Positions 35,454 through 48,135 are shown, counted from the first letter of the stretch. The stretch: 64,000 nucleotides of DNA from Serratia liquefaciens (GCA_012719855.1 JAAXZN010000041.1:20081-84080); one strand, 5' to 3'. Notes: generated by a model from the sequence alone, not told the origin. Numbers and translations are program-made.

Positions 35454-36587
35454 TCACAGAATGTCGGCCGGCAACACTGTTTCCCCGCGTTGTACCAACC
35501 GTTGACCGGTTTGCGCATCAAAGAAGTGTAAAGCGGCGGTATCCAGCGTAATGGCCAACGGCTGACCCTGGGCATACTGCCGTTGTGCGTGCTGCTTGAC
35601 GATGTACTGCGCACCGTTGTCACCCTGAACGAACAGGTTGCTCTCTGCACCCAGGTTTTCACTGTACACCAGCGTGCCACGCAGGTGGGGTTCTACCCGT
35701 GGCGCGCTGATGTTGCACGCCTCCGGACGGCAGCCCAGCGTCAGCCAGTCGCCTCCTCTTGCTGCCAGCGCCGGGAATTCGGCGGTGCTCAAAGGCAGCA
35801 GCAAACCAGAGTCTCCCTGCAATACGATCTGCTCGCCTTGCACCAGGACTTGAACGTCGAACAGGTTCATCTGCGGCGAACCGATAAACTCGGCGACAAA
35901 GCGATTAACCGGCCGGTGATAAAGATCCAGCGGCGTACCGATCTGCTGCACTTTCCCCTGATTCATGATGACCACTTTGTCCGCCATGGTCATGGCTTCC
36001 ACCTGGTCGTGGGTGACGTAAATGATGGTCGCGCCGATCGCCTTATGCAGTGCAGACAACTCCTGACGCATGCGGTTGCGCAGTTTGGCGTCGAGGTTGG
36101 AGAGCGGTTCGTCAAACAGAAACACCTTGGGCCGCCGAACAATCGCCCGGCCCAACGCCACGCGCTGGCGCTGGCCACCGGAAAGCTGGCCGGGTTTGAC
36201 CTTCAGGAACTCCGTCAGGTGCAGCATTTCGGCCACGGCGGCAATCTGCGTGGCAATCTCCGCCTTGGCCATGCCTTTGATTTTCAAAGACAGCGCCATG
36301 TTTTCGTAGACTGTCATATGCGGGTACAGCGCATAGCTCTGGAAAACCATGGCGATATCACGGTATTTGGGCAACACCTCGTTCATGCGTTCGCCGTCGA
36401 TCAACAGTTCGCCGGAGGAGAGGGTTTCCAGCCCGGCTATCATCCGCAGCGTGGTGGACTTACCGCAGCCGGACGGGCCGAGCAGCACCACAAACTCGCC
36501 TTTCTCAACCCGCAGATTAACGTCGCTGGCGGCCTGGTAGCCGTTGTCATAGCGTTTGTTGATATCAACCAGTTCTACGTAAGCCAT
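35454..36587 (-). CDS. Sugar ABC importer ATPase, UgpC/MsmK type
   Basis: This 377-residue CUT1-type ATPase has Walker A GPSGCGKST near residue 38, signature LSGGQRQRVALGRAIV near 136 and Walker B KVFLFDEPLSNLDAKLR near 155. A C-terminal OB-fold regulatory region (TOBE) includes GCRPEACNI near residue 284. It energises the two permeases encoded upstream. The gene follows the aminopeptidase stop by two bases. Confidence 0.95.
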   Translation of the reverse strand: MAYVELVDINKRYDNGYQAASDVNLRVEKGEFVVLLGPSGCGKSTTLRMIAGLETLSSGELLIDGERMNEVLPKYRDIAMVFQSYALYPHMTVYENMALSLKIKGMAKAEIATQIAAVAEMLHLTEFLKVKPGQLSGGQRQRVALGRAIVRRPKVFLFDEPLSNLDAKLRNRMRQELSALHKAIGATIIYVTHDQVEAMTMADKVVIMNQGKVQQIGTPLDLYHRPVNRFVAEFIGSPQMNLFDVQVLVQGEQIVLQGDSGLLLPLSTAEFPALAARGGDWLTLGCRPEACNISAPRVEPHLRGTLVYSENLGAESNLFVQGDNGAQYIVKQHAQRQYAQGQPLAITLDTAALHFFDAQTGQRLVQRGETVLPADIL

Positions 36588-36589
36588 GA

Positions 36590-37999
36590 TCAGCGCTCCG
36601 TCTGGGCAAGCAGGGCGCTCAATCGCGCCAGCAGCAGCACGCCGAATGAGGACGCACCGTTGGCGTACAGCTTGCGGTGCGGCATATCGGTAGACATGGC
36701 GGCAATATCCAGATGCGCCCAGCGCTGGCGCGGCTGCACGAACTCGCCGATAAAGGTCGCCGCCACGCAGGGGCTGCCGTGCGGATCTTCACCGCCGTGA
36801 CGGTAATCGGCAAATTCAGACTTCAGTACCCCGCGATACCAGCCGCCGTGCGGCATCGGCCATACCGGCTCGGCGCTGGCCTTGCCCGCCAGGGTGACCT
36901 GCGCCAGAAAGTCGTCGTCGTTACCCATCATGGCCGCATACTCCTTGCCCAGCGCCACGCCTGCGCCGCCGGTCAGGGTAGCGATATCGAGCAGAAAGTC
37001 GGGCTGGAAGCGCTGCTGGGCATAGCTGATGACGTCCGCCAGCACCATGCGGCCTTCGGCGTCGGTTGAAATGATTTCCACCGACTTGCCATTGTGCATG
37101 GTCACCACGTCGCCGGGGCGCTGTGCGCGGGAAGAGGGCATGTTTTCTACCAGACCGCACAGGCCAATCACGCGGATCGGCAGTTGCAGCGCGTCGATGA
37201 TACGCATGGCACCCACCACCGCTGCCGCGCCCCCCATGTCGAATTTCATGGTGCTCATGCGTGCCGCGCCTTTAATGCTGATGCCGCCGCTGTCGAAGGT
37301 CACGCCTTTACCGACCAACGCAAGCGTATGACTTGCATTAGCAGGATGGTGGTCGAGGATCAGTAATTGCGATGCGCGGGCGCTGCCTTGACCGACGCCC
37401 AGCAGGCCACCGAAGCCCAGCTGCGCCATCTGCTCCTCATCCAGCACCTCCTGGCGAAGATGAGTAAAGGGCAATTGCGCGACGGCTGCCACGAAGCTTT
37501 CCGGATAGAGAATATTGGCCGGCTTATTCATCAGCTCACGTCCGATGATCACGCCCTCGGCATGCAGATTGGCCCAGTCGCACTGCGCCTGCGTTGTCGC
37601 ATCATGGCTGGCCAGGGGATGGGTTGGGTCGGTTAGCCGGGCGCTGGCATGGTGCTGATAGCGATAAGCGCCCAGACGCAGGCCGAACAGCAGCCAGCGC
37701 CAGGTTTCTGTACCGGTCGATGAGCCTTGATCCAGTGTCAGACGCAGGTGCTGTAGCCCGAAGTCTTTTTGCCCGGCGGCGATGCCGGCACCGGCATCCT
37801 GTAGCGCCGCAGGCGTCAGGGAAGGGCCGATATTGAGCGCAAAACGACCATCGCCCAGCGGATAAAGCACGCCGACGGCGGCCTGTTGCAGGCCGGCGTT
37901 TTGCAGCGTCACCGGCAGTGAACCTTCCGCCGCGGTAAACAGGATGACTTGCTGGCGCGCTGCTGTGCCGTTTTCAATAAAAATATCAATGAATTGCAT
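36590..37999 (-). CDS. M17 leucyl-aminopeptidase-family metallopeptidase
   Basis: This 469-residue M17 enzyme has the dimetal site motif GKGVTFDSGGISIK near residue 245 and the family signature in the form STDAEGRMVLADV near residue 320 (usually NTDAEGRL). A glycine-rich TLTGGAGVALG segment follows. The start at 37999 (MQFIDIFIEN) has AAAGGG upstream and sits four bases after the permease stop. M17 peptidases release N-terminal residues, some with Cys-Gly preference. Placed inside a sugar-type ABC operon with a glycosylasparaginase, it may trim glycopeptides down to the glycosylated asparagine. Confidence 0.88.
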   Translation of the reverse strand: MQFIDIFIENGTAARQQVILFTAAEGSLPVTLQNAGLQQAAVGVLYPLGDGRFALNIGPSLTPAALQDAGAGIAAGQKDFGLQHLRLTLDQGSSTGTETWRWLLFGLRLGAYRYQHHASARLTDPTHPLASHDATTQAQCDWANLHAEGVIIGRELMNKPANILYPESFVAAVAQLPFTHLRQEVLDEEQMAQLGFGGLLGVGQGSARASQLLILDHHPANASHTLALVGKGVTFDSGGISIKGAARMSTMKFDMGGAAAVVGAMRIIDALQLPIRVIGLCGLVENMPSSRAQRPGDVVTMHNGKSVEIISTDAEGRMVLADVISYAQQRFQPDFLLDIATLTGGAGVALGKEYAAMMGNDDDFLAQVTLAGKASAEPVWPMPHGGWYRGVLKSEFADYRHGGEDPHGSPCVAATFIGEFVQPRQRWAHLDIAAMSTDMPHRKLYANGASSFGVLLLARLSALLAQTER

Positions 38000-38003
38000 A
38001 AGT

Positions 38004-38837
38004 TTACCCTTTGACCGCCCCACGGGTGAGGCTTTCCATCATTTGTTTGGACGAGAAGATAAAGGCGATCAGCAGTGGGACGATCGCCAGGAAACTGCCG
38101 GTCATCACCAGGTTCCACGGCGTGGCGGTAGCGCCGCTCAGGCTGCGCAGCACCAGTTGGAGAATTTGCTTGTCCGGCGACTGCAATGCCACCAGCGGCA
38201 ACATAAAGTTGTTCCAGGTCTCGACCACCACCACGATTGCCACCGTCAGCAGTGCCGGGCGCATCAGCGGCAGGCCGATACGCAAAAATATCTGCAGTTC
38301 ATTCAGGCCGTCCATGCGCGCACTGTCGAGTATTTCGCTGGGCAGTGAGGAACTGACGTATTGCCGCACCAGGAAAATCCCGAAGATGTTCACCCCGGCG
38401 GGCAGCCAGACGGCGGCAAACTGATCGAGCAGGCCAACGCTTTTAATCACGAAGAAGTAGGGCACCAGATTGACCACGCTGGGCACCATCATGGTCAACA
38501 TGAGGGTCGTGAATAACACCTTTTTGCCCTTGAACTGATAGACGCTGAAGGCGTAGCCCGCCGCGGCGGAAACCAGCACGCTGGTCAAGGTGGCCATGGC
38601 GGTGACATAGAGGGTGTTGAGCAGCGAGCGGGTGAAAGGCACCTGTTGCTCCAGCCCCCGGTAGTTGTCCAGCAGGTGGCTGCCGAAGCGCAGCGACATG
38701 CCCATGATGCTGCGGGTGTCCTGTGTCGCCAGCAACGCCGACCAATAGAACGGGAACAGCGACAGCGAGGCGAACAGCGATACCAGCAGGTAAATCACCA
38801 GTTTGCCGGTGTCGAAACGGCGACCCTCAGCGATCAT
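38004..38837 (-). CDS. Sugar ABC importer permease, MalG-like
   Basis: This 277-residue six-helix permease of the CUT1 group has the C-terminal EAA loop EILDSARMDGLNELQIFLRIGLPLMRPALLT near residue 168. The start overlaps the upstream permease by 11 bases. With its partner it forms the channel for the binding-protein ligand. Confidence 0.95.
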   Translation of the reverse strand: MIAEGRRFDTGKLVIYLLVSLFASLSLFPFYWSALLATQDTRSIMGMSLRFGSHLLDNYRGLEQQVPFTRSLLNTLYVTAMATLTSVLVSAAAGYAFSVYQFKGKKVLFTTLMLTMMVPSVVNLVPYFFVIKSVGLLDQFAAVWLPAGVNIFGIFLVRQYVSSSLPSEILDSARMDGLNELQIFLRIGLPLMRPALLTVAIVVVVETWNNFMLPLVALQSPDKQILQLVLRSLSGATATPWNLVMTGSFLAIVPLLIAFIFSSKQMMESLTRGAVKG

Positions 38838-39768
38838 TCTTCAGTCCTCCACGGTTGCCGAAACCCCAAAATACCAGCGCACTGACCAGCGCAATCAGCA
38901 GGAACAGGATCCAGGAGATGGCCGAAGCGGTGCCCATATCCAGATAGGACCAACCGGTCTTGTATACGTACATCGATACCGTCAGGCCGCTGTTGTCCAC
39001 GCCACCGGTGCCCTGCGTCAGGATCATGGGTTCATTGAACAGCTGCATGTTGCCGATCAGCGTCATCAGCGTGGCGAAGAAAATAAAGGGGGCCAACAGC
39101 GGCAGCGCGATATAGCGGAATTTTTGCCAGCGGCCCGCACCGTCCAGCTCGATCGCTTCGTACAGGTCCGGCGAAATAGAGGCCAGACCGGTCATGTAAA
39201 TCACCGTGTTGATACCGGTGAACTTCCAGGTCACCTGATTGGCGATGGTGAAGCGGATCCAGTCGCTGTCGAAGAAGTTGATCGGCAACACGGTGGCCAG
39301 CGCGCTCAGGTGCAGCTTTGCGGCCAATCCACTTAACAGCTCGTTGACCATACCGACCGGCGAGAACAGGTTGAACACGATCAGGCTGACGGCGACGGAA
39401 GAGGTAATGTAGGGCAGGAAGATCGCCGCCTTCAAAAAACGTCTGCCGCGCACGATGATGTGCAGCAGTGAATAAGCCAGGGTGATGGCGAACAGATGCT
39501 GGCACAGGCCGGACACCAACGTGATTTTAATGGTGTTGACCAGCGACACCCAGAAGGCGTCATCGGTGAAGGCATAGTAAAAGTTATCCAGCCCGACAAA
39601 CTTCATCGAACTCAGGCCTTTTACCGGGTTCCAGGATTGGAATGAGAGAAACGCCGAGAAAAAAATCGGGAAGGCGTTGAACACCGCAAACAGCAGCATG
39701 AACGGCAGCAGCAGCAGGTAGGCGGTGCGGTGATCGTGCAGCAGCCCTTTGAAAAATCGCTTACGCAT
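38827..39768 (-). CDS. Sugar ABC importer permease, MalF-like
   Basis: This 313-residue CUT1 permease begins with an Arg/Lys-rich stretch and a helix near residue 18; the EAA loop is ISPDLYEAIELDGAGRWQKFRYIALPLLAP near residue 206. It is read after a strong terminator at 39818-39794, so its expression is probably well below that of the binding-protein gene. Confidence 0.95.
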   Translation of the reverse strand: MRKRFFKGLLHDHRTAYLLLLPFMLLFAVFNAFPIFFSAFLSFQSWNPVKGLSSMKFVGLDNFYYAFTDDAFWVSLVNTIKITLVSGLCQHLFAITLAYSLLHIIVRGRRFLKAAIFLPYITSSVAVSLIVFNLFSPVGMVNELLSGLAAKLHLSALATVLPINFFDSDWIRFTIANQVTWKFTGINTVIYMTGLASISPDLYEAIELDGAGRWQKFRYIALPLLAPFIFFATLMTLIGNMQLFNEPMILTQGTGGVDNSGLTVSMYVYKTGWSYLDMGTASAISWILFLLIALVSALVFWGFGNRGGLKNDR

Positions 39769-39793
39769 AGACTCCCCGAACCGACGGAAAACG

Positions 39794-39818
39794 AAAAAAA
39801 GGCGGCCGCTAAGCCGCC
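39794..39818 (-). terminator. Rho-independent terminator between the binding protein and permease genes
   Basis: On the minus strand, GGCGGC (39818-39813) pairs with GCCGCC (39806-39801) and seven T residues follow (39800-39794). It lies inside the operon, 12 bases after the binding-protein stop. This suggests partial termination that gives more binding protein than permease. Confidence 0.85.
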
Positions 39819-39830
39819 GCAGGCTGATGA

Positions 39831-41105
39831 TTACAGGGCGCGCATCCGCCGTTCCAGCAGCTTATTGGCATCGCGCAGCGTGCTGTCGATGTCTTGATGC
39901 TGCACCAGGATCTTCTTCGCCGCTTCGTTGAGAATTTCGTTGGCAATATTGTCCTCCGGCGAGGAAGCCACGGGTTTCAGGTCCGGAACCAGGCTGGCGT
40001 AGTAACGCATTGAGTGCTGGCCGCCGAGAATGCTGCTGGGCGTGTCGAAGTAGGGCGCGTTGTACACGTCGAGGCGAGCAGGCAAGGTACCGGCGGTTTT
40101 CGCGGCGTCAATCACCACGTCACGCTGCATAAAATATTGAATGAATTGCCAGGCCGCCTGAGCATTTTTGCTTTGCTTGGGGATCACCAGCGTGGTGCCG
40201 CCTGCGTTGACCTTGATATTGCCCGGCACGCCGGTCACCCGCCACAGACCGGCTTTCGCACCGTCCGGATCCAGTTCCTGCTCGATGCGGCCTTCATCCC
40301 ACGGGCCATCGATATCGGCGAACAGTTTTCCCTGCCGGTACAGCTTGATGTATTCCTGCGAGTTGGTGGAGCCGTCGAGGGAGGCTGCCAGCCCTTTGTC
40401 ATACAGCGTTTTGATCACCGTCATCAGCTGTTTGATCTGCGGTGAGTCCAGGTTGGGCTTGCCGTCTTTGGTGTAGACCGGCTTGCCCGGTTCACTGTTC
40501 ATACCCACCACCAGCGGATTGATCAGGCTGGTGGCCGCCGGCAGCAGGTAGGCGCCTTGCTCTTTTTTCAGCTTCTCACCGAAGGCGATAAAGCTGTCCC
40601 AGCTTTGGGTGATGTCCTCAATCTTTACGCCTGCCTTCTGCACCATGTCATTACGGTAGATCATGATCACCGGCCCGGTGTCGTAAGGCACGCCATAGAT
40701 ATTGCCGTCATTACCCTTTGCCAGGCTGATCATCGAAGGATCGAACTGCCAACCCTGGCTATCAATGCTGAACGGCGGGGCGCTCAGGTTATTCAGGCCG
40801 CCGGAGTTGGCGAAGCTACCGAGTTTGATGGTGCTGACGCTGAAGATATCGGCGGCGCCCTGGCCAACGGCCAACGCGGTGGTCAGCTTTTGATGGCAGT
40901 CGGCGAAGCCGCATTTGATCGACTGCACCTGAATGTCCGGATGCGCCGCCTCAAAGTCTTTAATCACTTTGTTGATGTAATCATTGGGCAAATAGTTGGC
41001 GAAGGTAATGCTGGTGTTGGCGCTGGCGGAAAGGGGCAGGCCCAGCAGCACGGCCAGTGCAACCCCGGTGAGACTTTTATTATTACGCAAGCAGACTTGA
41101 GCCAT
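39831..41105 (-). CDS. Sugar ABC importer substrate-binding protein
   Basis: This 424-residue family 1 binding protein has a signal peptide (NNKSLTGVALAVLLGLPLSASA, cleavage near residue 29), then ITFANYLPNDYINKVIKDFE and the conserved PVIMIYRNDMVQKAG near residue 150. It should capture a sugar or glyco-amino-acid in the periplasm. A longer start at 41153 is open, but that ATG lies inside the operator and has no ribosome site. ATG 41105 has GGGG upstream and a normal signal-peptide N-region, so I prefer it. It is the first gene of the operon, followed by an internal terminator. Confidence 0.9.
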   Translation of the reverse strand: MAQVCLRNNKSLTGVALAVLLGLPLSASANTSITFANYLPNDYINKVIKDFEAAHPDIQVQSIKCGFADCHQKLTTALAVGQGAADIFSVSTIKLGSFANSGGLNNLSAPPFSIDSQGWQFDPSMISLAKGNDGNIYGVPYDTGPVIMIYRNDMVQKAGVKIEDITQSWDSFIAFGEKLKKEQGAYLLPAATSLINPLVVGMNSEPGKPVYTKDGKPNLDSPQIKQLMTVIKTLYDKGLAASLDGSTNSQEYIKLYRQGKLFADIDGPWDEGRIEQELDPDGAKAGLWRVTGVPGNIKVNAGGTTLVIPKQSKNAQAAWQFIQYFMQRDVVIDAAKTAGTLPARLDVYNAPYFDTPSSILGGQHSMRYYASLVPDLKPVASSPEDNIANEILNEAAKKILVQHQDIDSTLRDANKLLERRMRAL

Positions 41106-41151
41106 GATAACCCCGATCCTGTGCAGTCGATGTGGTGTGTGTTTTTTCATC

Positions 41152-41205
41152 ATGGAACACGTGTTCCATTGAAATTAACCTATTATCGCGTCAGCGGACT
41201 GTCAA
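41152..41205 (-). promoter_or_regulatory. Promoter and operator of the sugar importer operon
   Basis: On the minus strand, TTGACA (41205-41200) and TAGGTT (41182-41177) have a 17-base spacer. The palindrome ATGGAACACGTGTTCCAT at 41169-41152 begins at about +1. It is identical in its 16-bp core to the operator at 33291-33306. The -10 is weak, the -35 perfect. A repressor bound here would block initiation. Confidence 0.8.
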
Positions 41206-41314
41206 CATTTTGTTCGGCAAGTTAACAAATATGAGATCTGACGCGGCCGTTGCCCAAGTTCACGCCCGATTTTGGCCCAGACAGGATCACGCAGGGCCTG
41301 TAATGACGCGGGTT

Positions 41315-41353
41315 TGCCCGCATCTGGTGCATTTTCTGCACCTGAATGGGGCA
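41315..41353 (+). promoter_or_regulatory. Two NtrC-like enhancer sites upstream of astC
   Basis: TGCACCTGAATGGGGCA (41337-41353) matches the NtrC pattern TGCACC-N5-GGTGCA with one mismatch. TGCCCGCATCTGGTGCA (41315-41331) matches with two. Their centres are 22 bases apart, close to two helical turns, and they lie about 245-280 bases before the predicted sigma-54 start. This fits nitrogen-limitation control of arginine catabolism. Confidence 0.6.
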
Positions 41354-41489
41354 AAAGTGTGACGGAGAGCAAATCAGGCCAAATTATTTTTGCGAGCGCG
41401 ATCAGAAATATCGAAGTTTTTTGTCATTGAATAGGATTTCGCAGCCAATGATGATTTTTCGCCTTATTTTTCCAATTATTCATTAGCAA

Positions 41490-41514
41490 TGCATATTTAT
41501 TGAATAAGTATGCA
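41490..41514 (+). promoter_or_regulatory. ArgR-like sites upstream of astC
   Basis: TGAATAAGTATGCA (41501-41514) matches the ARG box core TGAAT-N4-ATTCA with one mismatch. An overlapping weaker core, TGCATATTTATTGA, is at 41490-41503. The sequence is AT-rich, as ARG boxes are. ArgR is known to boost ast expression with arginine. The overlapping rather than tandem spacing lowers my confidence. Confidence 0.4.
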
Positions 41515-41568
41515 TTATAAGCCGTTGTTTTACCAAAAAAAACCGCGTTTTTCGCCAAAAATCCCGTT

Positions 41569-41585
41569 TTGGCACGATAGCTGCT
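41569..41585 (+). promoter_or_regulatory. Sigma-54 promoter of the ast operon
   Basis: TTGGCACGATAGCTGCT fits the -24/-12 consensus YTGGCACG-N4-TTGCW with a single mismatch; the GG (41571-41572) and GC (41583-41584) have the required spacing. Transcription would begin near 41596, giving a leader of about 250 nucleotides before astC. Confidence 0.8.
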
Positions 41586-41830
41586 CTACACTCTTTATCA
41601 AACGGCATGTATTTTAACTGCTCGTTAACATTTATTCCCCGTTACAGGACCTGATACCCGGCATAAATAGCGAAAAACGCGGTTGATGTAACAGATTTGT
41701 TTCTGAATAGGCGGTGAAAGGCAGAGTTATCACCGGCTAAAAAACGGATCGAACGGCGCGGTTTTTTATGTTTTGTTGTGGACCATCCAGGCTGGAGCGG
41801 CCCTTACAGTCAAAATTCAGTCTTTGCTGA

Positions 41831-43060
<1,230 letters not shown>

Positions 43061-43112
43061 CACACAGGCTGCGCCCTTACCGGCGCAGCCTGATTCAGAC
43101 GAGGTTCGCATT

Positions 43113-45619
<2,507 letters not shown>

Positions 45620-45622
45620 ATT

Positions 45623-45757
45623 TTACCCGTCGCCTTTCAAGCCGCAGCGGGGCGAATAAGTTCGCCCCGTTTAACGCGGGCACAGCATGTAGCGCCCCTA
45701 CAATAACTGGGGATGAGCAAACTGCTCGCCTGGCTGCAACTTGAAATTCATAGGGTA
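45623..45757. repeat. Chimeric repeat inside the ast operon: palindromic element carrying a second repeat
   Basis: The outer ends TTACCCGTCG..CTTTCAAGCCGCAGC and CTGGCTGCAACTTGAAATTC..AGGGTA match the element at 6433-6557. Its middle differs: it carries GGGGCGAATAAGTTCGCCCC and, in reverse, the AGGGGCGCT-CATGCTG-GCCC core of the 6086/34309 family. So one repeat family is inserted in, or recombined with, the other. It lies between astD and astB. Confidence 0.75.
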
Positions 45758-45799
45758 TGTTTTGAGTAGGGCCGAGCCTGCTCGGCCCAGGAGAACAGC

Positions 45800-47140
45800 A
45801 TGTCAGGATATGAAGTCAATTTCGATGGTCTGGTGGGCCTGACGCATCACTATGCCGGGTTGTCGTTTGGCAATGAGGCCTCGACCCAGCATCAAAACAG
45901 CGTGTCGAACCCGAAACTGGCGGCCAAGCAAGGGCTGTTGAAGATGAAGGCGCTGGCGGATCTCGGCTTTCAGCAGGGGGTATTGCCGCCGCAGGAACGG
46001 CCGCACCTGCCGATGCTGCGCAAGTTGGGCTTCAGCGGCAGCGACGAAACGGTATTGGCGCAGGCGATGAAGCAGTCTCCGCGCCTGTTGTCTGCGCTCA
46101 GCTCGGCTTCTTGCATGTGGACCGCCAATGCGGCCACGGTTTCACCTTCGGCTGACAGCGCGGATGGCAAAGTGCATTTCACCGCGGCCAATCTGAACAA
46201 CAAATTCCATCGCGCGATTGAGGCCGAGACCACCACCGGCGTGCTGCGGGCGATTTTCAACGATCCACGCCATTTCGCCCACCATGAGGCTTTGCCGCAG
46301 GTGGCGCTGTTTGGCGACGAAGGTGCGGCCAACCACAACCGGCTGGGCGGCGATTATGGCAAGCGCAGCGTGCAGATGTTCGTCTACGGCCGCCAGGAGT
46401 TTGGCGGAGAAATCGCCCCGACGCGCTATCCGGCACGCCAGACGCGCGAGGCCGGGGAGGCGATTGCCCGTCTGCACCAGTTGGATGAGCAACATACGGT
46501 GTTTGTGCAACAGAACCCGGCGGTGATCGATCAGGGCGTTTTCCACAACGACGTTATCGCCGTCAGTAACCAGAATGTATTGTTCCACCATCAGCAGGCG
46601 TTTTATCAGCAGCACCAGGCGCTGGATGAAGTGCGTCGCAAAATGGCGTCGCTGGACAGCGAGCTGGTGGCGATTGAGGTGCCGACGGCGCGGGTTTCCG
46701 TGGCGGATGCGGTAGCGACCTATCTGTTCAACAGCCAAATTCTGACCAAGCCCAACGGCAAGATGATGATTGTGGTGCCGGAAGAGTCGCGCCAGCATCG
46801 CGGCGTGTGGGGCTATCTGAGCGAGATGGTGGCCAGTGGCGGACCAATTGATGAAATCAAGGTGTTCGATCTGCGTGAAAGTATGCGCAATGGCGGTGGG
46901 CCTGCCTGCCTGCGATTACGTGTGGCGCTGAACGAGCAGGAATTGCGGGCGGTCAATCCGCGCGTGATGATGAACGATACGCTGTTCGCTACCCTCAATG
47001 ACTGGGTTGACCGCTATTACCGAGATCGCCTGACGCAGAACGATTTGGCGGACCCGCAATTGCTACGCGAAGGGCGCGATGCGCTGGATACCCTGACGAC
47101 CATCCTCGGACTGGGATCGGTTTATCCTTTCCAACAATAG
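45800..47140 (+). CDS. astB: N-succinylarginine dihydrolase
   Basis: This 446-residue amidinotransferase-fold enzyme hydrolyses succinylarginine to succinylornithine, CO2 and two ammonia (step 2). The start is [20 protein letters not shown], the family N-terminus, after a CAGGAGAA ribosome site. The nucleophile Cys lies in [11 protein letters not shown] near residue 366 and a catalytic His lies in VFHNDVIAV near 249. Length matches E. coli AstB (447). It is co-directional with the rest of ast. Confidence 0.97.
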   Translation: MSGYEVNFDGLVGLTHHYAGLSFGNEASTQHQNSVSNPKLAAKQGLLKMKALADLGFQQGVLPPQERPHLPMLRKLGFSGSDETVLAQAMKQSPRLLSALSSASCMWTANAATVSPSADSADGKVHFTAANLNNKFHRAIEAETTTGVLRAIFNDPRHFAHHEALPQVALFGDEGAANHNRLGGDYGKRSVQMFVYGRQEFGGEIAPTRYPARQTREAGEAIARLHQLDEQHTVFVQQNPAVIDQGVFHNDVIAVSNQNVLFHHQQAFYQQHQALDEVRRKMASLDSELVAIEVPTARVSVADAVATYLFNSQILTKPNGKMMIVVPEESRQHRGVWGYLSEMVASGGPIDEIKVFDLRESMRNGGGPACLRLRVALNEQELRAVNPRVMMNDTLFATLNDWVDRYYRDRLTQNDLADPQLLREGRDALDTLTTILGLGSVYPFQQ

Positions 47141-47151
47141 GCGATGTCATC

Positions 47152-48135
47152 ATGTTTGATTTGTTGGCTTTGACGCTGGAAGGGCAAACGCCCGTAGAGC
47201 AACAGGGCGAAAATGCGGGTTTACACTGGCGTTGGCTGGGGGAAGGCCTGCTGGAAATCACGCCGCGCCAGGGATACCGGCAGGCAGTGGTGCTGTCGGC
47301 GGGGATCCACGGCAATGAAACGGCGCCCATTGAGCTGCTCAATCAGCTGGTCAAGGATCTGCTTGGTGGCGTGCAGACTTTGACGGTTCGGCTGCTGGTG
47401 ATATTGGGCAATCCACCGTCAATGCGCGCCAATAAACGCTATCTGCACAGCGACATGAACCGGATGTTTGGCGGCCGCTATCGCGATTTCAGCCACAGTG
47501 ACGAAACCGTGCGGGCGCAGCAGCTGGAGCAGGCGGTCGCCGCGTTTTTCGACGGTGAGCAAGCGACACGTTTCCATTATGATCTGCATACGGCGATCCG
47601 CGACTCGCGCCTGCCGCGCTTCGGTATTCTTCCTTTCCAGACCCGGCCTTACAGTGCCGAGATGTTGGCATTGCTGGACGCGGCCGATTTGGATGCGTTG
47701 GTGATCCACAGTGCGCCGGGCGGCACCTTCAGTAATTTCACCAGTGAGCATGCCGGCGCCGCCAGCTGTACGCTGGAACTGGGCAAGGCACGGCCGTTTG
47801 GCAGCAATGATTTACAGCAATTTGCGGCCATTAACCGTGCACTGCAGGCGGCAGTCAGTGGTGAAGCCTTTCCGCAGCGAATGGGGGAGGCTCTGCGGGT
47901 GTTCCGCGTTGAGCGATCGCTGATCAAACGTAGCGAAGCGTTCAAGCTGCATCTCAGTGACGATACCGCCAATTTTACCGAGCTGGAGCAGGGGACGTTA
48001 CTGTGTGAACAACCGGGGGAGGAGTACCGGGTTCAGCATGCCAGAGAATGGATTTTGTTCCCTAATCCCCAGGTCGCACTGGGATTGCGCGCCGGCATGG
48101 TGCTGATTGAAGCACCGCGCAGCACGCTGTATTGA
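47152..48135 (+). CDS. astE: Succinylglutamate desuccinylase
   Basis: This 327-residue zinc enzyme of the M14/AstE-ASPA family releases glutamate and succinate in the final AST step. Zinc ligands are in GIHGNETAPIE (His and Glu, near residue 47) and in YDLHTAIRDS near 146; the catalytic Glu is in SCTLELGKARPFG near 206. It lies 11 bases after astB. A hairpin at 48172-48206 follows. Confidence 0.96.
   Translation: MFDLLALTLEGQTPVEQQGENAGLHWRWLGEGLLEITPRQGYRQAVVLSAGIHGNETAPIELLNQLVKDLLGGVQTLTVRLLVILGNPPSMRANKRYLHSDMNRMFGGRYRDFSHSDETVRAQQLEQAVAAFFDGEQATRFHYDLHTAIRDSRLPRFGILPFQTRPYSAEMLALLDAADLDALVIHSAPGGTFSNFTSEHAGAASCTLELGKARPFGSNDLQQFAAINRALQAAVSGEAFPQRMGEALRVFRVERSLIKRSEAFKLHLSDDTANFTELEQGTLLCEQPGEEYRVQHAREWILFPNPQVALGLRAGMVLIEAPRSTLY

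Noticed and set aside
41326..41342. Palindrome GGTGCATTTTCTGCACC as a single NtrC site
   Set aside because: The half-sites are in the wrong order for NtrC. Reading the two halves as parts of flanking tandem sites fits better.
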